64,000 bases of DNA, taken from positions 124,001 to 188,000 of the forward strand of contig CAKQUG010000002.1 in NCBI GenBank assembly GCA_934277545.1, read 5' to 3'. Position numbers and translations under genes: made by a program. Positions within the stretch are counted from its first letter, which is position 1. Every line of letters begins with the position of its first letter. This DNA is from an uncultured Alphaproteobacteria bacterium (GTDB lineage Bacteria; Pseudomonadota; Alphaproteobacteria; RF32; CAG-239). A model generated the notes under the pieces. It was given only the letters and a program-made list of their open reading frames with translations. It did no database searches and had not been told where the DNA came from. This document shows positions 1 to 6,567 of the stretch, piece after piece.

Positions 1-102
1 AGAAAAGCGATAAAAGACATGACGCCGTCCGACATTCAGGCTGCCTGCAGCTTGTGTGTTGATAAGGGGTATGGCATTTGTGCGATTGTAATAAGTTTTT
101 AA
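1..102 (+). CDS. 3' end of an unrecognised protein (partial)
   Basis: The first frame is open from base 1 to a TAA at 100-102, giving 33 residues ending in GICAIVISF. The reading frame runs off the left edge, so the start is not visible; an internal ATG at 19 is possible. The C-terminal peptide has two cysteines and a hydrophobic end, and I do not recognise a family. It is followed by about 190 AT-rich bases without an ORF. It could also be chance, as it is short. Confidence 0.4.
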   Translation, partial: RKAIKDMTPSDIQAACSLCVDKGYGICAIVISF

Positions 103-295
103 TTTACATATTGCTAAAATAGAAAAAATATCATATACTAAAGATGTTTAAGGTATTTATTATAGGATGATTTTGTTTTACATATTTTGTTATGCAATTA
201 CAGGTCTCATGTTTTTCTTTTTTAGGGAAAACGCTATAATTTACTTTAATTTCGAGTTAATAAATTCATTCGTTAAACCCTAAAAAAATATTATT

Positions 296-541
296 ATGGG
301 ACTTCTTATTGCTTTTATCGTATTTGTGTTAATCGGCTGGTTTTTGAAATCTGATTTTTCGAAACTGGGTGATATTATCGGTCCGGTTTTGGTCGCCATT
401 TTCTTTTGGTGGATAGGTTCTCTCTTTGCCTCTTTCGGTGAAGTGTTGAGCTTTAGCTGGAGCCTGGGAACAATCTTTGCCGGTTTATGTTATATCATCG
501 CAATTTCGCTGATATATATGCTGGTACGAACTTTGTTTTAG
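296..541 (+). CDS. small integral membrane protein (81 aa)
   Basis: The gene encodes 81 residues that are almost entirely hydrophobic. I see about three membrane segments: roughly residues 2-17, 27-48 and 58-79, separated by short polar stretches (KSDFSKLGD near 19-27). It has no recognised domain. There is no clear Shine-Dalgarno sequence before the ATG, only an AT-rich stretch (a TATAAT lies at 235-240). Its downstream end abuts a hairpin-terminator at 554-607 that is nearly repeated after two other small hydrophobic ORFs and after the tol operon. It is the largest of the three small membrane ORFs in this stretch. Function unknown. Confidence 0.6.
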   Translation: MGLLIAFIVFVLIGWFLKSDFSKLGDIIGPVLVAIFFWWIGSLFASFGEVLSFSWSLGTIFAGLCYIIAISLIYMLVRTLF

Positions 542-553
542 AAAACACAATAT

Positions 554-607
554 ATATCACGGTTAATTTTTCAAATGTAAATTTGGGAAATTACCGTGAT
601 ATTTTTT
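554..607 (+). terminator. hairpin with T-run, family member H1
   Basis: A perfect 10-bp stem ATATCACGGT (554-563) / ACCGTGATAT (593-602) encloses an AT-rich loop of 29 bases and runs into a T-tract (602-607). This looks like a rho-independent terminator with an unusually long, conserved loop. Sister copies are at 846, 1143 and 3603. Confidence 0.7.
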
Positions 608-743
608 GTTGCAAAAATAACTTCTTTATTTTATACTGCCTTTGTTTTTTTAGAATTGTAGCAATAATTATGTTTTTATATTCATAATTTAATTTTTGTC
701 AGTGTTAGTTTATTTTAGATAAAATCATTAAAAATTAAAAGTT

Positions 744-830
744 ATGGACTATTCTATTTTTGTGCTCGCAATGATTATCGGTGTTCTGATGGTTATATGC
801 AAAGTTGTTCGCAGATATCATGATTTATAA
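744..830 (+). CDS. tiny single-span membrane peptide (28 aa)
   Basis: The ATG at 744 opens a 28-codon frame ending TAA at 828-830. The peptide starts MDYSIFVLAMIIGVLM and has one hydrophobic span (about residues 4-19) followed by a basic tail (CKVVRRYHDL). It sits between two members of the hairpin family (H1 and H2), in the same arrangement as its neighbours on each side. The size and shape (short hydrophobic helix plus charged end) are like type I toxin peptides or small membrane regulators, but nothing in the sequence proves translation. Function unknown. Confidence 0.45.
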   Translation: MDYSIFVLAMIIGVLMVICKVVRRYHDL

Positions 831-845
831 TATGCGACACTTTAT

Positions 846-884
846 CACGGTTTATTTTTCTAACGAAAAATTACCGTGTTTTTT
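846..884 (+). terminator. hairpin with T-run, family member H2
   Basis: The stem CACGGT (846-851) / ACCGTG (873-878) has an inner extension ATTTTTC/GAAAAAT and is followed by T879-884. It follows the 28-aa ORF by 15 bases and shares the CACGGTTnATTTTTC core with H1. Confidence 0.65.
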
Positions 885-1029
885 ATTGCCTTACTGAAAA
901 ATATATTATAAAATAAAAGTGTTATTTTAAGTATTATAGTTATCATTATTTATGAATGTTCATAATTTTCCTTTTTTAGGATGATGACTGTTTTTTACTT
1001 ATATGTTTAATCTCTAAAAAATTTTGATT

Positions 1030-1113
1030 ATGGAGTTCATTATTTTGTTTATGTTTGTTTTTGCCGGTTTAATCGCTATTGGCTGCACAGGCGGTTCGGG
1101 AGAGGATTTCTAA
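1030..1113 (+). CDS. tiny membrane peptide (27 aa)
   Basis: The ATG at 1030 gives 27 codons ending TAA at 1111-1113. The peptide begins MEFIILFMFVFAGLIAIG and has one hydrophobic span (residues 3-18) and a small acidic tail with Cys19 (CTGGSGEDF). The upstream segment 975-1010 resembles the segment at 161-185 upstream of the 81-aa gene (both contain AGGATGAT followed by TGTTTT and ATAT), which suggests duplicated units. It is followed by hairpin H3. Function unknown. Confidence 0.45.
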   Translation: MEFIILFMFVFAGLIAIGCTGGSGEDF

Positions 1114-1142
1114 GGGCTGAAACTTTACATATCAATTAGTGT

Positions 1143-1194
1143 ATCACGCTTAAATTTTCAGATGTATGTTTGATTATTCGGCGTGATTTTTTTT
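1143..1194 (+). terminator. hairpin with T-run, family member H3
   Basis: The stem ATCACGC (1143-1149) / GCGTGAT (1181-1187) is followed by a run of eight T (with 1187). The loop keeps the TTAAATTTTCAGATGTA core seen in H1 and H4, while the stem pairs differ in a compensating way. Confidence 0.65.
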
Positions 1195-1300
1195 ATACAA
1201 AAAAAGTGTAATTTTCTGTTAAAATTTAATTGAATATTTAATAATTTGTGCTAATTTACGACCCAATAAAAGAAAATTGCAATTTAATAAGGTTATACAA

Positions 1301-2050
1301 ATGGAAACACAAACTCTTTCAGATGTTGCTCAAACCGCAACAGAACAGATGTCTTTATGGGATTTGGTTTGGTCGTCAGACACCATTACCAAAGTGGTTA
1401 TGATTGGCTTAATTGCCGTCTCGGTTTGGTCTTGGGCGATTATTATGGAAAAATTTTCTACTTTGCGCCAGGTTCGCAGTCTGTCTAAAAAATTTGAAGA
1501 GGCTTTTTGGTCAGGCGGTTCGCTGGACAGACTTTTTGAAGCCATTGGCAACCGTCCGCGCGACCCGATGTCGTCTATGTTTGTTGCCGCCATGCGTGAA
1601 TGGAAACGCAATACTTTGATGAAAGGCAAAACCGACCGCAGTATCCGCGGCGTTTCATTGCAGCAGCGTATTGAAAAAGCCATGATGGTTTCTATGGATA
1701 AAGAACTTGACAGCTTGGATACACACTTAGGTTTTTTGGCAACCACCGGTTCGGTGGCTCCGCTGATTGGTTTGTTCGGTACGGTGTGGGGTATTATTAA
1801 CAGCTTTAATGCTATTGCCGCCACCCAAAGCAATTCGCTTTCCGCTATGGCTCCGGGTATTGCCGAGGCTCTGTTTACAACCGCGTTTGGTCTGATTGCC
1901 GCTATTCCGGCCGTCGTCGCCTATAATGCCATTACTACGGCGATTGACCGCTATGCGAAAAAACTGGAAAACTTTATGGCTGAATTTACAACTATTCTGT
2001 CCCGTGAAATTGATGAAACTACCTTGAAAGCCGATATGGCGGGAGAGTAA
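1301..2050 (+). CDS. tolQ: TolQ, inner-membrane proton channel subunit
   Basis: TolQ forms, with TolR, the proton-driven stator that energises TolA for outer-membrane constriction and stability. The 249-residue protein shows a first membrane segment near residues 25-45 and the family's conserved second and third spans, with the motif GSVAPLIGLFGTVWGI and, after it, AEALFTTAFGLIAAIPAVVAYN. I chose the ATG at 1301, preceded by AAGG at 1289-1292, over an upstream TTG at 1277. Length is close to the usual 230-250. It is the first gene of a tolQ-tolR-tolA-like operon with 2-6 base gaps. ExbB is the alternative in this family, but the TolA-like gene downstream favours TolQ. Confidence 0.93.
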   Translation: METQTLSDVAQTATEQMSLWDLVWSSDTITKVVMIGLIAVSVWSWAIIMEKFSTLRQVRSLSKKFEEAFWSGGSLDRLFEAIGNRPRDPMSSMFVAAMREWKRNTLMKGKTDRSIRGVSLQQRIEKAMMVSMDKELDSLDTHLGFLATTGSVAPLIGLFGTVWGIINSFNAIAATQSNSLSAMAPGIAEALFTTAFGLIAAIPAVVAYNAITTAIDRYAKKLENFMAEFTTILSREIDETTLKADMAGE

Positions 2051-2052
2051 TT

Positions 2053-2520
2053 ATGGCATTTATGCAAAGTTCTTCATATACCCGTCGCCAGTCTCGCCGC
2101 AAAGCCGATGTGAACATTACCAATCTGATGGATGTGATGATGGTTTTGCTGGTAGTGTTTATGGTTGCCGCTCCGCTGATGACTTCCGGTATTCCGTTGG
2201 ATTTACCGAAAGTAGGCGGTAAAAGTTTGGAAGGCAACGAAACCTCGGTTAACATCAGTGTTGATAAAGACGGTTATTACTATATCGGAGAATCGGTAGT
2301 AAACGATGAAGATATTTTGGAGCGCTTAAAAGGTATTAAAGGCGCTAACGACGCTTTGTCCGTTACCATTTCCGGCGATACTACCACTGCTTATGGACGT
2401 GTTATCGGCTTAATGGCAATGCTGAAAGAAGCAGGCTATGACAAAGTTGGGCTGAAAACCGAGGCTAAGCCTTATGCCGGTAAAAACAACGCTAAAAATA
2501 AATCTAATAATAAGAAATAA
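2053..2520 (+). CDS. tolR: TolR, ExbD/TolR-family proton channel subunit
   Basis: This 155-residue protein has the ExbD/TolR layout: a short cytoplasmic N-terminus rich in Arg, one membrane helix (about 25-45) and a periplasmic domain. The helix carries the conserved proton-path aspartate in LMDVMMVLLVVFMV (Asp27), aligned with the functional Asp of E. coli TolR. A lysine/asparagine-rich tail (about 140-155) ends the protein. It begins 2 bases after tolQ, so the two are co-translated. An alternative start is Met4. Confidence 0.93.
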   Translation: MAFMQSSSYTRRQSRRKADVNITNLMDVMMVLLVVFMVAAPLMTSGIPLDLPKVGGKSLEGNETSVNISVDKDGYYYIGESVVNDEDILERLKGIKGANDALSVTISGDTTTAYGRVIGLMAMLKEAGYDKVGLKTEAKPYAGKNNAKNKSNNKK

Positions 2521-2526
2521 TAGCCG

Positions 2527-3552
2527 ATGAACAAGTACTTAAAACAATCGATAGTTATGCATATAGCGGCGTTTCTGCTCTTTATGATTGATTTGCCGAA
2601 TTGGCATCATGATTTAACTTTGGGCAGTGCACCGATTATTGTCGATTTGTCGCAAGTGCGCATTGATGAAATGACTAATTTGCCGGCTAAAGCCGAGTTC
2701 GGACCTGAAGACCGTAAAGCAACGGTGGCTGAGCGTAAAGAAGAAACTCAATATACAAAAGACGTCGCGCCGGAGCCTGAACCGGAGCCGGAACCGACAA
2801 AGCCCGAAGAAAAATCCGCTCCTCAGGAAAAACAGCCTGATGTTGCAGCGGATGAAAAGCCGACAGAGGTAAAACAAGACTATTTGGAAGCACCTAAGCC
2901 GGAAAAGAAACCGGAAAGAAAACCTGACCCGAAACCGACTCCGAAAAAGCCGCCGATTCCGGATTCTAAAGCTAAACCGAAACCTAAGCCTAAGCCTAAG
3001 CCGCAACCAAAACCGGATAATAAGCCGAAAGATACTAAAAAGGCTAAGCCGGAAGAAAAAGCCGCATTGCAAAGCAGTGCTTTAAAGAGCCTGATGCAGG
3101 AAATCGACAATACCAAAAATTTGGATATTGGTGAAACTACGCAAAGCGCCATGATTAAAGAAGGAACGCAGGTTAATAATATGGGAATTGAAGGCGGCAA
3201 CAGCAATGGTTCATATCTGAGTGATTTAACCATTACCGAAACCGACGCAATTGCCAGCCTGCTTCGCCAAAACTGGAATCTTGACCCCGGGGCTATCGGT
3301 GTGGAAAATATGCGGGTGGAAATCAGAGTATATCTGAACCGCGACGGCAGTATTAAAAAGATTGAATTTTTGGACATGAGCCGCTTTAATTCAGACCCGA
3401 GCTATCGTTCGGTGGCCGAAAGTGCTCAGCGTGCCATTATTGCCACCCAGCAGGCATTTAAAGATGTGTTTGCCGGCAAATATTCGGGCAATTACGACGA
3501 CTGGAGTACCCTGCGTCTGAACTTTGACCCGCTTGATAAAGGTGTCAACTAA
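2527..3552 (+). CDS. tolA: TolA/TonB-like energy transducer
   Basis: The 341-residue protein has the TolA architecture. An N-terminal membrane anchor (about 7-22) is followed by a long Pro/Lys/Glu-rich periplasmic stalk (about 80-175) with PEPEPEPEPT and KPKPKPKPKPQPKP tracts. A globular C-terminal domain (about 235-338) contains LLRQNWNLDPGA and EIRVYLNRDGSIKKIEF, typical of TonB/TolA C-terminal domains. It would transmit force from TolQ/TolR to the outer membrane. It is the last gene of the operon. tolB and pal are not in this window. The stalk composition differs from enterobacterial TolA (Ala/Lys helix), so family assignment rests on context plus the C-domain. Confidence 0.85.
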   Translation: MNKYLKQSIVMHIAAFLLFMIDLPNWHHDLTLGSAPIIVDLSQVRIDEMTNLPAKAEFGPEDRKATVAERKEETQYTKDVAPEPEPEPEPTKPEEKSAPQEKQPDVAADEKPTEVKQDYLEAPKPEKKPERKPDPKPTPKKPPIPDSKAKPKPKPKPKPQPKPDNKPKDTKKAKPEEKAALQSSALKSLMQEIDNTKNLDIGETTQSAMIKEGTQVNNMGIEGGNSNGSYLSDLTITETDAIASLLRQNWNLDPGAIGVENMRVEIRVYLNRDGSIKKIEFLDMSRFNSDPSYRSVAESAQRAIIATQQAFKDVFAGKYSGNYDDWSTLRLNFDPLDKGVN

Positions 3553-3602
3553 AAAGCGATGTCATGTACGATTCTTTAATGTAGTGAAACTTGAAGAAAG
3601 TG

Positions 3603-3654
3603 TCGCGGTTAATTTTTCAAAATGTAAATTTTGATGAGTTGCCGCGATATTTTT
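3603..3654 (+). terminator. hairpin with T-run after tolA, family member H4
   Basis: The stem TCGCGG (3603-3608) / CCGCGA (3642-3647) is followed by a T-run (to about 3654). The loop TTAATTTTTCAAAATGTAAAT is nearly identical to that of H1, and the stem difference (A-T in H1, G-C here) preserves pairing. It probably ends the tol operon transcript. Confidence 0.7.
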
Positions 3655-3754
3655 TGTTTAAATTTAAAGGTTGAATGTCAAAATATGGCGGATTAAAACG
3701 GAGTTTTCAAGCTCTGCTCTTCGATATTTTTGTGCGGACTATCTGTCTTTTGGC

Positions 3755-3782
3755 TTGACATTAAATGAAAATAAACTAATTT
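3755..3782 (+). promoter_or_regulatory. probable sigma70-type promoter for eno
   Basis: TTGACA at 3755-3760 is followed after 16 bases by TAATTT (3777-3782), about 40 bases before the enolase ATG. A GGAG ribosome site lies at 3811-3814. Confidence 0.5.
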
Positions 3783-3820
3783 ATAGCCAACACTTAAAAT
3801 TTTATGAATAGGAGAAAAAA

Positions 3821-5098
3821 ATGAGTGCTATTGTTGATATTCATGCCAGAGAAATTTTAGATTCACGCGGTACACCAACCGTTGAAGCCGAAGTTGTTTT
3901 ACAGTCAGGCGCATTCGGACGCGCTGCTGTTCCATCAGGAGCTTCTACCGGTGTTCACGAAGCTGTAGAATTGCGCGACGGCGATAAATCTCGCTTTGGC
4001 GGTAAAGGCGTTTTGAAAGCTGTTGAAAATGTAAACGACAAAATTTATGACGCTTTGGCTGGCTATGAAGCAGAAGATCAAATTGATATTGATAACACAA
4101 TGATTGATTTGGACGGCACAGAAAATAAAGGTAACTTGGGCGCAAACGCTATTTTGGCTGTTTCTTTGGCTGTGGCTAAAGCTCAGGCTGAAGAAGCCGG
4201 TTTGCCTTTGTATCGTTATTTGGGCGGCACAATGGCTCGTACATTGCCGGTTCCGATGATGAACATCTTGAACGGCGGTAAACACGCAGATAACCCGATT
4301 GATATTCAAGAATTTATGATTATGCCGGTTTCTGCCGATTCTATCAAAGAAGCTATCCGCATGGGTGCTGAAATTTTCCAAACTTTGAAGAAAAACTTGA
4401 AAGCTGCCGGTCAAAACACCAATGTTGGTGATGAAGGCGGTTTTGCTCCGAATTTGAAGTCTGCTGACGAAGCCTTGACCTTTATTGTAAACGCCATCAA
4501 AGATGCCGGCTACAAACCGGGTGAAGACGTAGTTTTGGCTATTGACGCTGCTTCTTCTGAATTCTATGAAAACGGCAAATACGAAATGAAAGGCGAAGGC
4601 AAATCTTATACCAACGCTCAAATGGTTGAATACTACAAAGGTTTGTGCGATAAATTCCCTATCTTCTCTATTGAAGATGGTATGGCTGAAGACGATTTTG
4701 AAGGCTGGAAATTGCTGACAGTTGCTTTGGGCAACAGAATCCAATTGGTTGGCGACGATTTGTTTGTTACAAATCCAAAACGTTTGGCTATGGGCTTTGA
4801 AAAAGGTATTGCAAACTCTATCCTGATTAAAGTTAACCAAATCGGTTCTTTGACAGAAACAATGAAAGCTGTTGATATGGCTCAACGTCATGGTTATACA
4901 GCTGTATTGTCTCACCGTTCAGGCGAAACAGAAGACACAACCATTGCTGACATTGCCGTTGCTACCAACTGCGGTCAAATCAAAACCGGTTCTATGTCTC
5001 GTACCGACCGTATGGCAAAATACAATCAACTGATTCGTATTGAAGAAGAATTGGGCGATATGGCCGTTTATGCCGGTAAATCTATTTTGAAAAAATAA
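3821..5098 (+). CDS. eno: enolase
   Basis: Enolase converts 2-phosphoglycerate to phosphoenolpyruvate in glycolysis and is often an RNase E partner. The 425-residue protein is full length for bacterial enolase. It shows the N-terminal ARE(I)LDSRGTPTVE motif, the catalytic-loop DEGGFAPN, the metal-site SIEDGMAEDD, LIKVNQIGSLTET with the catalytic lysine, and the signature SHRSGETEDTTIADIAV. Start at ATG 3821 has GGAG 7 bases upstream. It is a single-gene unit flanked by H4 and a strong terminator. Codon use is more uniform (TTG, GCT, GAA rich) than in neighbours, as expected for a highly expressed gene. Confidence 0.98.
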   Translation: MSAIVDIHAREILDSRGTPTVEAEVVLQSGAFGRAAVPSGASTGVHEAVELRDGDKSRFGGKGVLKAVENVNDKIYDALAGYEAEDQIDIDNTMIDLDGTENKGNLGANAILAVSLAVAKAQAEEAGLPLYRYLGGTMARTLPVPMMNILNGGKHADNPIDIQEFMIMPVSADSIKEAIRMGAEIFQTLKKNLKAAGQNTNVGDEGGFAPNLKSADEALTFIVNAIKDAGYKPGEDVVLAIDAASSEFYENGKYEMKGEGKSYTNAQMVEYYKGLCDKFPIFSIEDGMAEDDFEGWKLLTVALGNRIQLVGDDLFVTNPKRLAMGFEKGIANSILIKVNQIGSLTETMKAVDMAQRHGYTAVLSHRSGETEDTTIADIAVATNCGQIKTGSMSRTDRMAKYNQLIRIEEELGDMAVYAGKSILKK

Positions 5099-5120
5099 TT
5101 TCAAATAGCTTGAATTGTTG

Positions 5121-5148
5121 AAAAGGAGTGTTGTTCGCACTCCTTTTT
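5121..5148 (+). terminator. rho-independent terminator of eno
   Basis: Perfect 10-bp stem AAAAGGAGTG (5121-5130) / CACTCCTTTT (5138-5147) with a 7-base loop, running into T residues. Confidence 0.85.
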
Positions 5149-5159
5149 GCATATATAAA

Positions 5160-5184
5160 ATTCCTCCAGTTTATACTGGAGGAG
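5160..5184 (-). terminator. terminator of the minus-strand M48 gene
   Basis: Inverted repeat TTCCTCCAGT (5161-5170) / ACTGGAGGAG (5175-5184); read on the minus strand it is followed by AATTTTATAT. It lies just past the stop of the protease gene, so eno and this gene converge here. Confidence 0.65.
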
Positions 5185-5202
5185 TTTCATTTTCCGCTGA
5201 AA

Positions 5203-6567
5203 TTAAAAAGTGCGGCGTTCTTTTAGCTCTGCTTTAATCCGTTCTTCTAAATCTTCAAGTTTTAATAAAACAGATTTTGTCGGATTGGCATTTTTAGCGC
5301 GTTTAACCTGCTTTTGTGCCCCATCTAAATTGCCGATAGCATAGTTAAATTCGGCGGCGGCATAATAGGAAGCGGCCTTTTCACCGCATATATCATAAGC
5401 GCGGGCAAGTAATTGCCAGCCGGTTGTAGTCGGTACGCTGATGAGCGACTGCTGCAATAAATCAGCCGCCTTTTGCGCTTGCGGTTTAGATGGTGAATTT
5501 TCTAAAATTGAGTGCGCCAAACTAATTTTTAAGAGCGGTGAACCAGGTAAAAGTTTCAACGCTTTTTCATAAGCCGCCACACTTTTTGCCACTTGACCGC
5601 TTTCAAATAAAAATTGCCCTTTAAGTTCATGAAAATACGGATTATTCGGCTGTTGAGCAATTAAATTGTCTATTTCCGCCAAGGCTCCGGCGACATTGCC
5701 TAATCTAAAGTCTAAAACTGCGTGGGCGTAACGAGCCGGAGCGTCGTTTTTGCTCAAAGGGTACAAACGTTTCACTTTAGCTGTATCCAGCATAAAAGCG
5801 GTTAGTTTGGCTTTTATCATAGCCAGATTGGCGTCTAGTGGATTCGCCGTGCTGAAGTTATTGTTTTTTGCCGCTTCGTTAAAGTGGCTGATACGCTCGG
5901 TCGTCATCGGGTGAGTGCGGAAGTAGTCGCTTTCTTCAATACCGCTCAAAGCGTTTTGTTGCTTGATTTTGCGCATAAAACGCTTTAATCCTGCCGTTGA
6001 TTGCTTGGTTTTAGCCAATAACTTGACGGCGCTTTCATCAGCGCTGCGTTCTTCTTCCACCTGATAATTCAGCATACTGTTCAAAGCAGAGCTTTGCGAG
6101 CCTAAAATAACCGCCATTGCGGCGTCTCCGCGTCCGGTGGATACTGCGGCGGCTCCGGCTGCAAGCATAGACCCCAGCATGACATATTGCATTTTTTCCA
6201 TTTTTAATTTTTGTCGTACGATATGACCACCTAAAATATGTCCGGTTTCGTGCGCCAAAATTCCGGCAAGTTCATTCGTATCGTCAATATTTAATAAAGT
6301 TCCCGTATTGACAAACAGATAGTTGCCGTCGCTGACAAAAGCGTTTAAAGAATTGTCGCTGACAATGAAAATATTGTTAGAATTAAAGTTGACGCCGGCA
6401 GCTTTGAAAAGCGGCTGCACCACTTTAGCTAAATAGCTTTCGGTTTCGGCGTCGGAAATTAGCGTTATCCCTTGACTTAGCGCCGTCTTAAAAGGGAAGG
6501 CGGCGCATAAGCTCAAGAAAAAAAAGCAACAAATTTTTCGGATTAGCCGATAAGTTTTTTCCACCAT
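5203..6567 (-). CDS. periplasmic M48 metalloprotease with TPR repeats (BepA-like)
   Basis: This protein resembles BepA/YfgC, a chaperone-protease that helps assemble or degrade outer-membrane proteins such as LptD and BamA. A basic start and hydrophobic stretch (residues 9-31) form a signal peptide. The M48 zinc site is HETGH (His106, Glu107, His110), with a likely third ligand in EEERSADESA near residue 173. The C-terminal half (about 280-445) holds TPR-type helix pairs. At 454 aa it is close to BepA (487). Its ATG overlaps the last 25 bases of the RNase E gene, so the two are translationally coupled. Enzyme family is clear; the exact substrate is inferred. Confidence 0.9.
   Translation of the reverse strand: MVEKTYRLIRKICCFFFLSLCAAFPFKTALSQGITLISDAETESYLAKVVQPLFKAAGVNFNSNNIFIVSDNSLNAFVSDGNYLFVNTGTLLNIDDTNELAGILAHETGHILGGHIVRQKLKMEKMQYVMLGSMLAAGAAAVSTGRGDAAMAVILGSQSSALNSMLNYQVEEERSADESAVKLLAKTKQSTAGLKRFMRKIKQQNALSGIEESDYFRTHPMTTERISHFNEAAKNNNFSTANPLDANLAMIKAKLTAFMLDTAKVKRLYPLSKNDAPARYAHAVLDFRLGNVAGALAEIDNLIAQQPNNPYFHELKGQFLFESGQVAKSVAAYEKALKLLPGSPLLKISLAHSILENSPSKPQAQKAADLLQQSLISVPTTTGWQLLARAYDICGEKAASYYAAAEFNYAIGNLDGAQKQVKRAKNANPTKSVLLKLEDLEERIKAELKERRTF

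Noticed and set aside
487..687. Open frame overlapping the end of the 81-aa gene and the H1 hairpin
   Set aside because: It reads through a terminator-like hairpin and shares no ribosome site; the frame is a by-product of AT-rich sequence.
2760..3020. Repeat array in the tol region as a possible CRISPR-like or VNTR element
   Set aside because: The repeats are codons for PEPEPEPEPT and KPKPKPKPK tracts inside the TolA-like stalk, with no spacers.
2614..3072. Open minus-strand frame opposite the TolA-like gene
   Set aside because: It is rich in Arg, Phe and Leu because it is the reverse of the Pro/Lys/Glu repeat tract, so it is a shadow.
3935..4915. Long minus-strand frame opposite enolase
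   Set aside because: Composition is what the strongly biased eno codons give on the other strand; there is no start site or family match.
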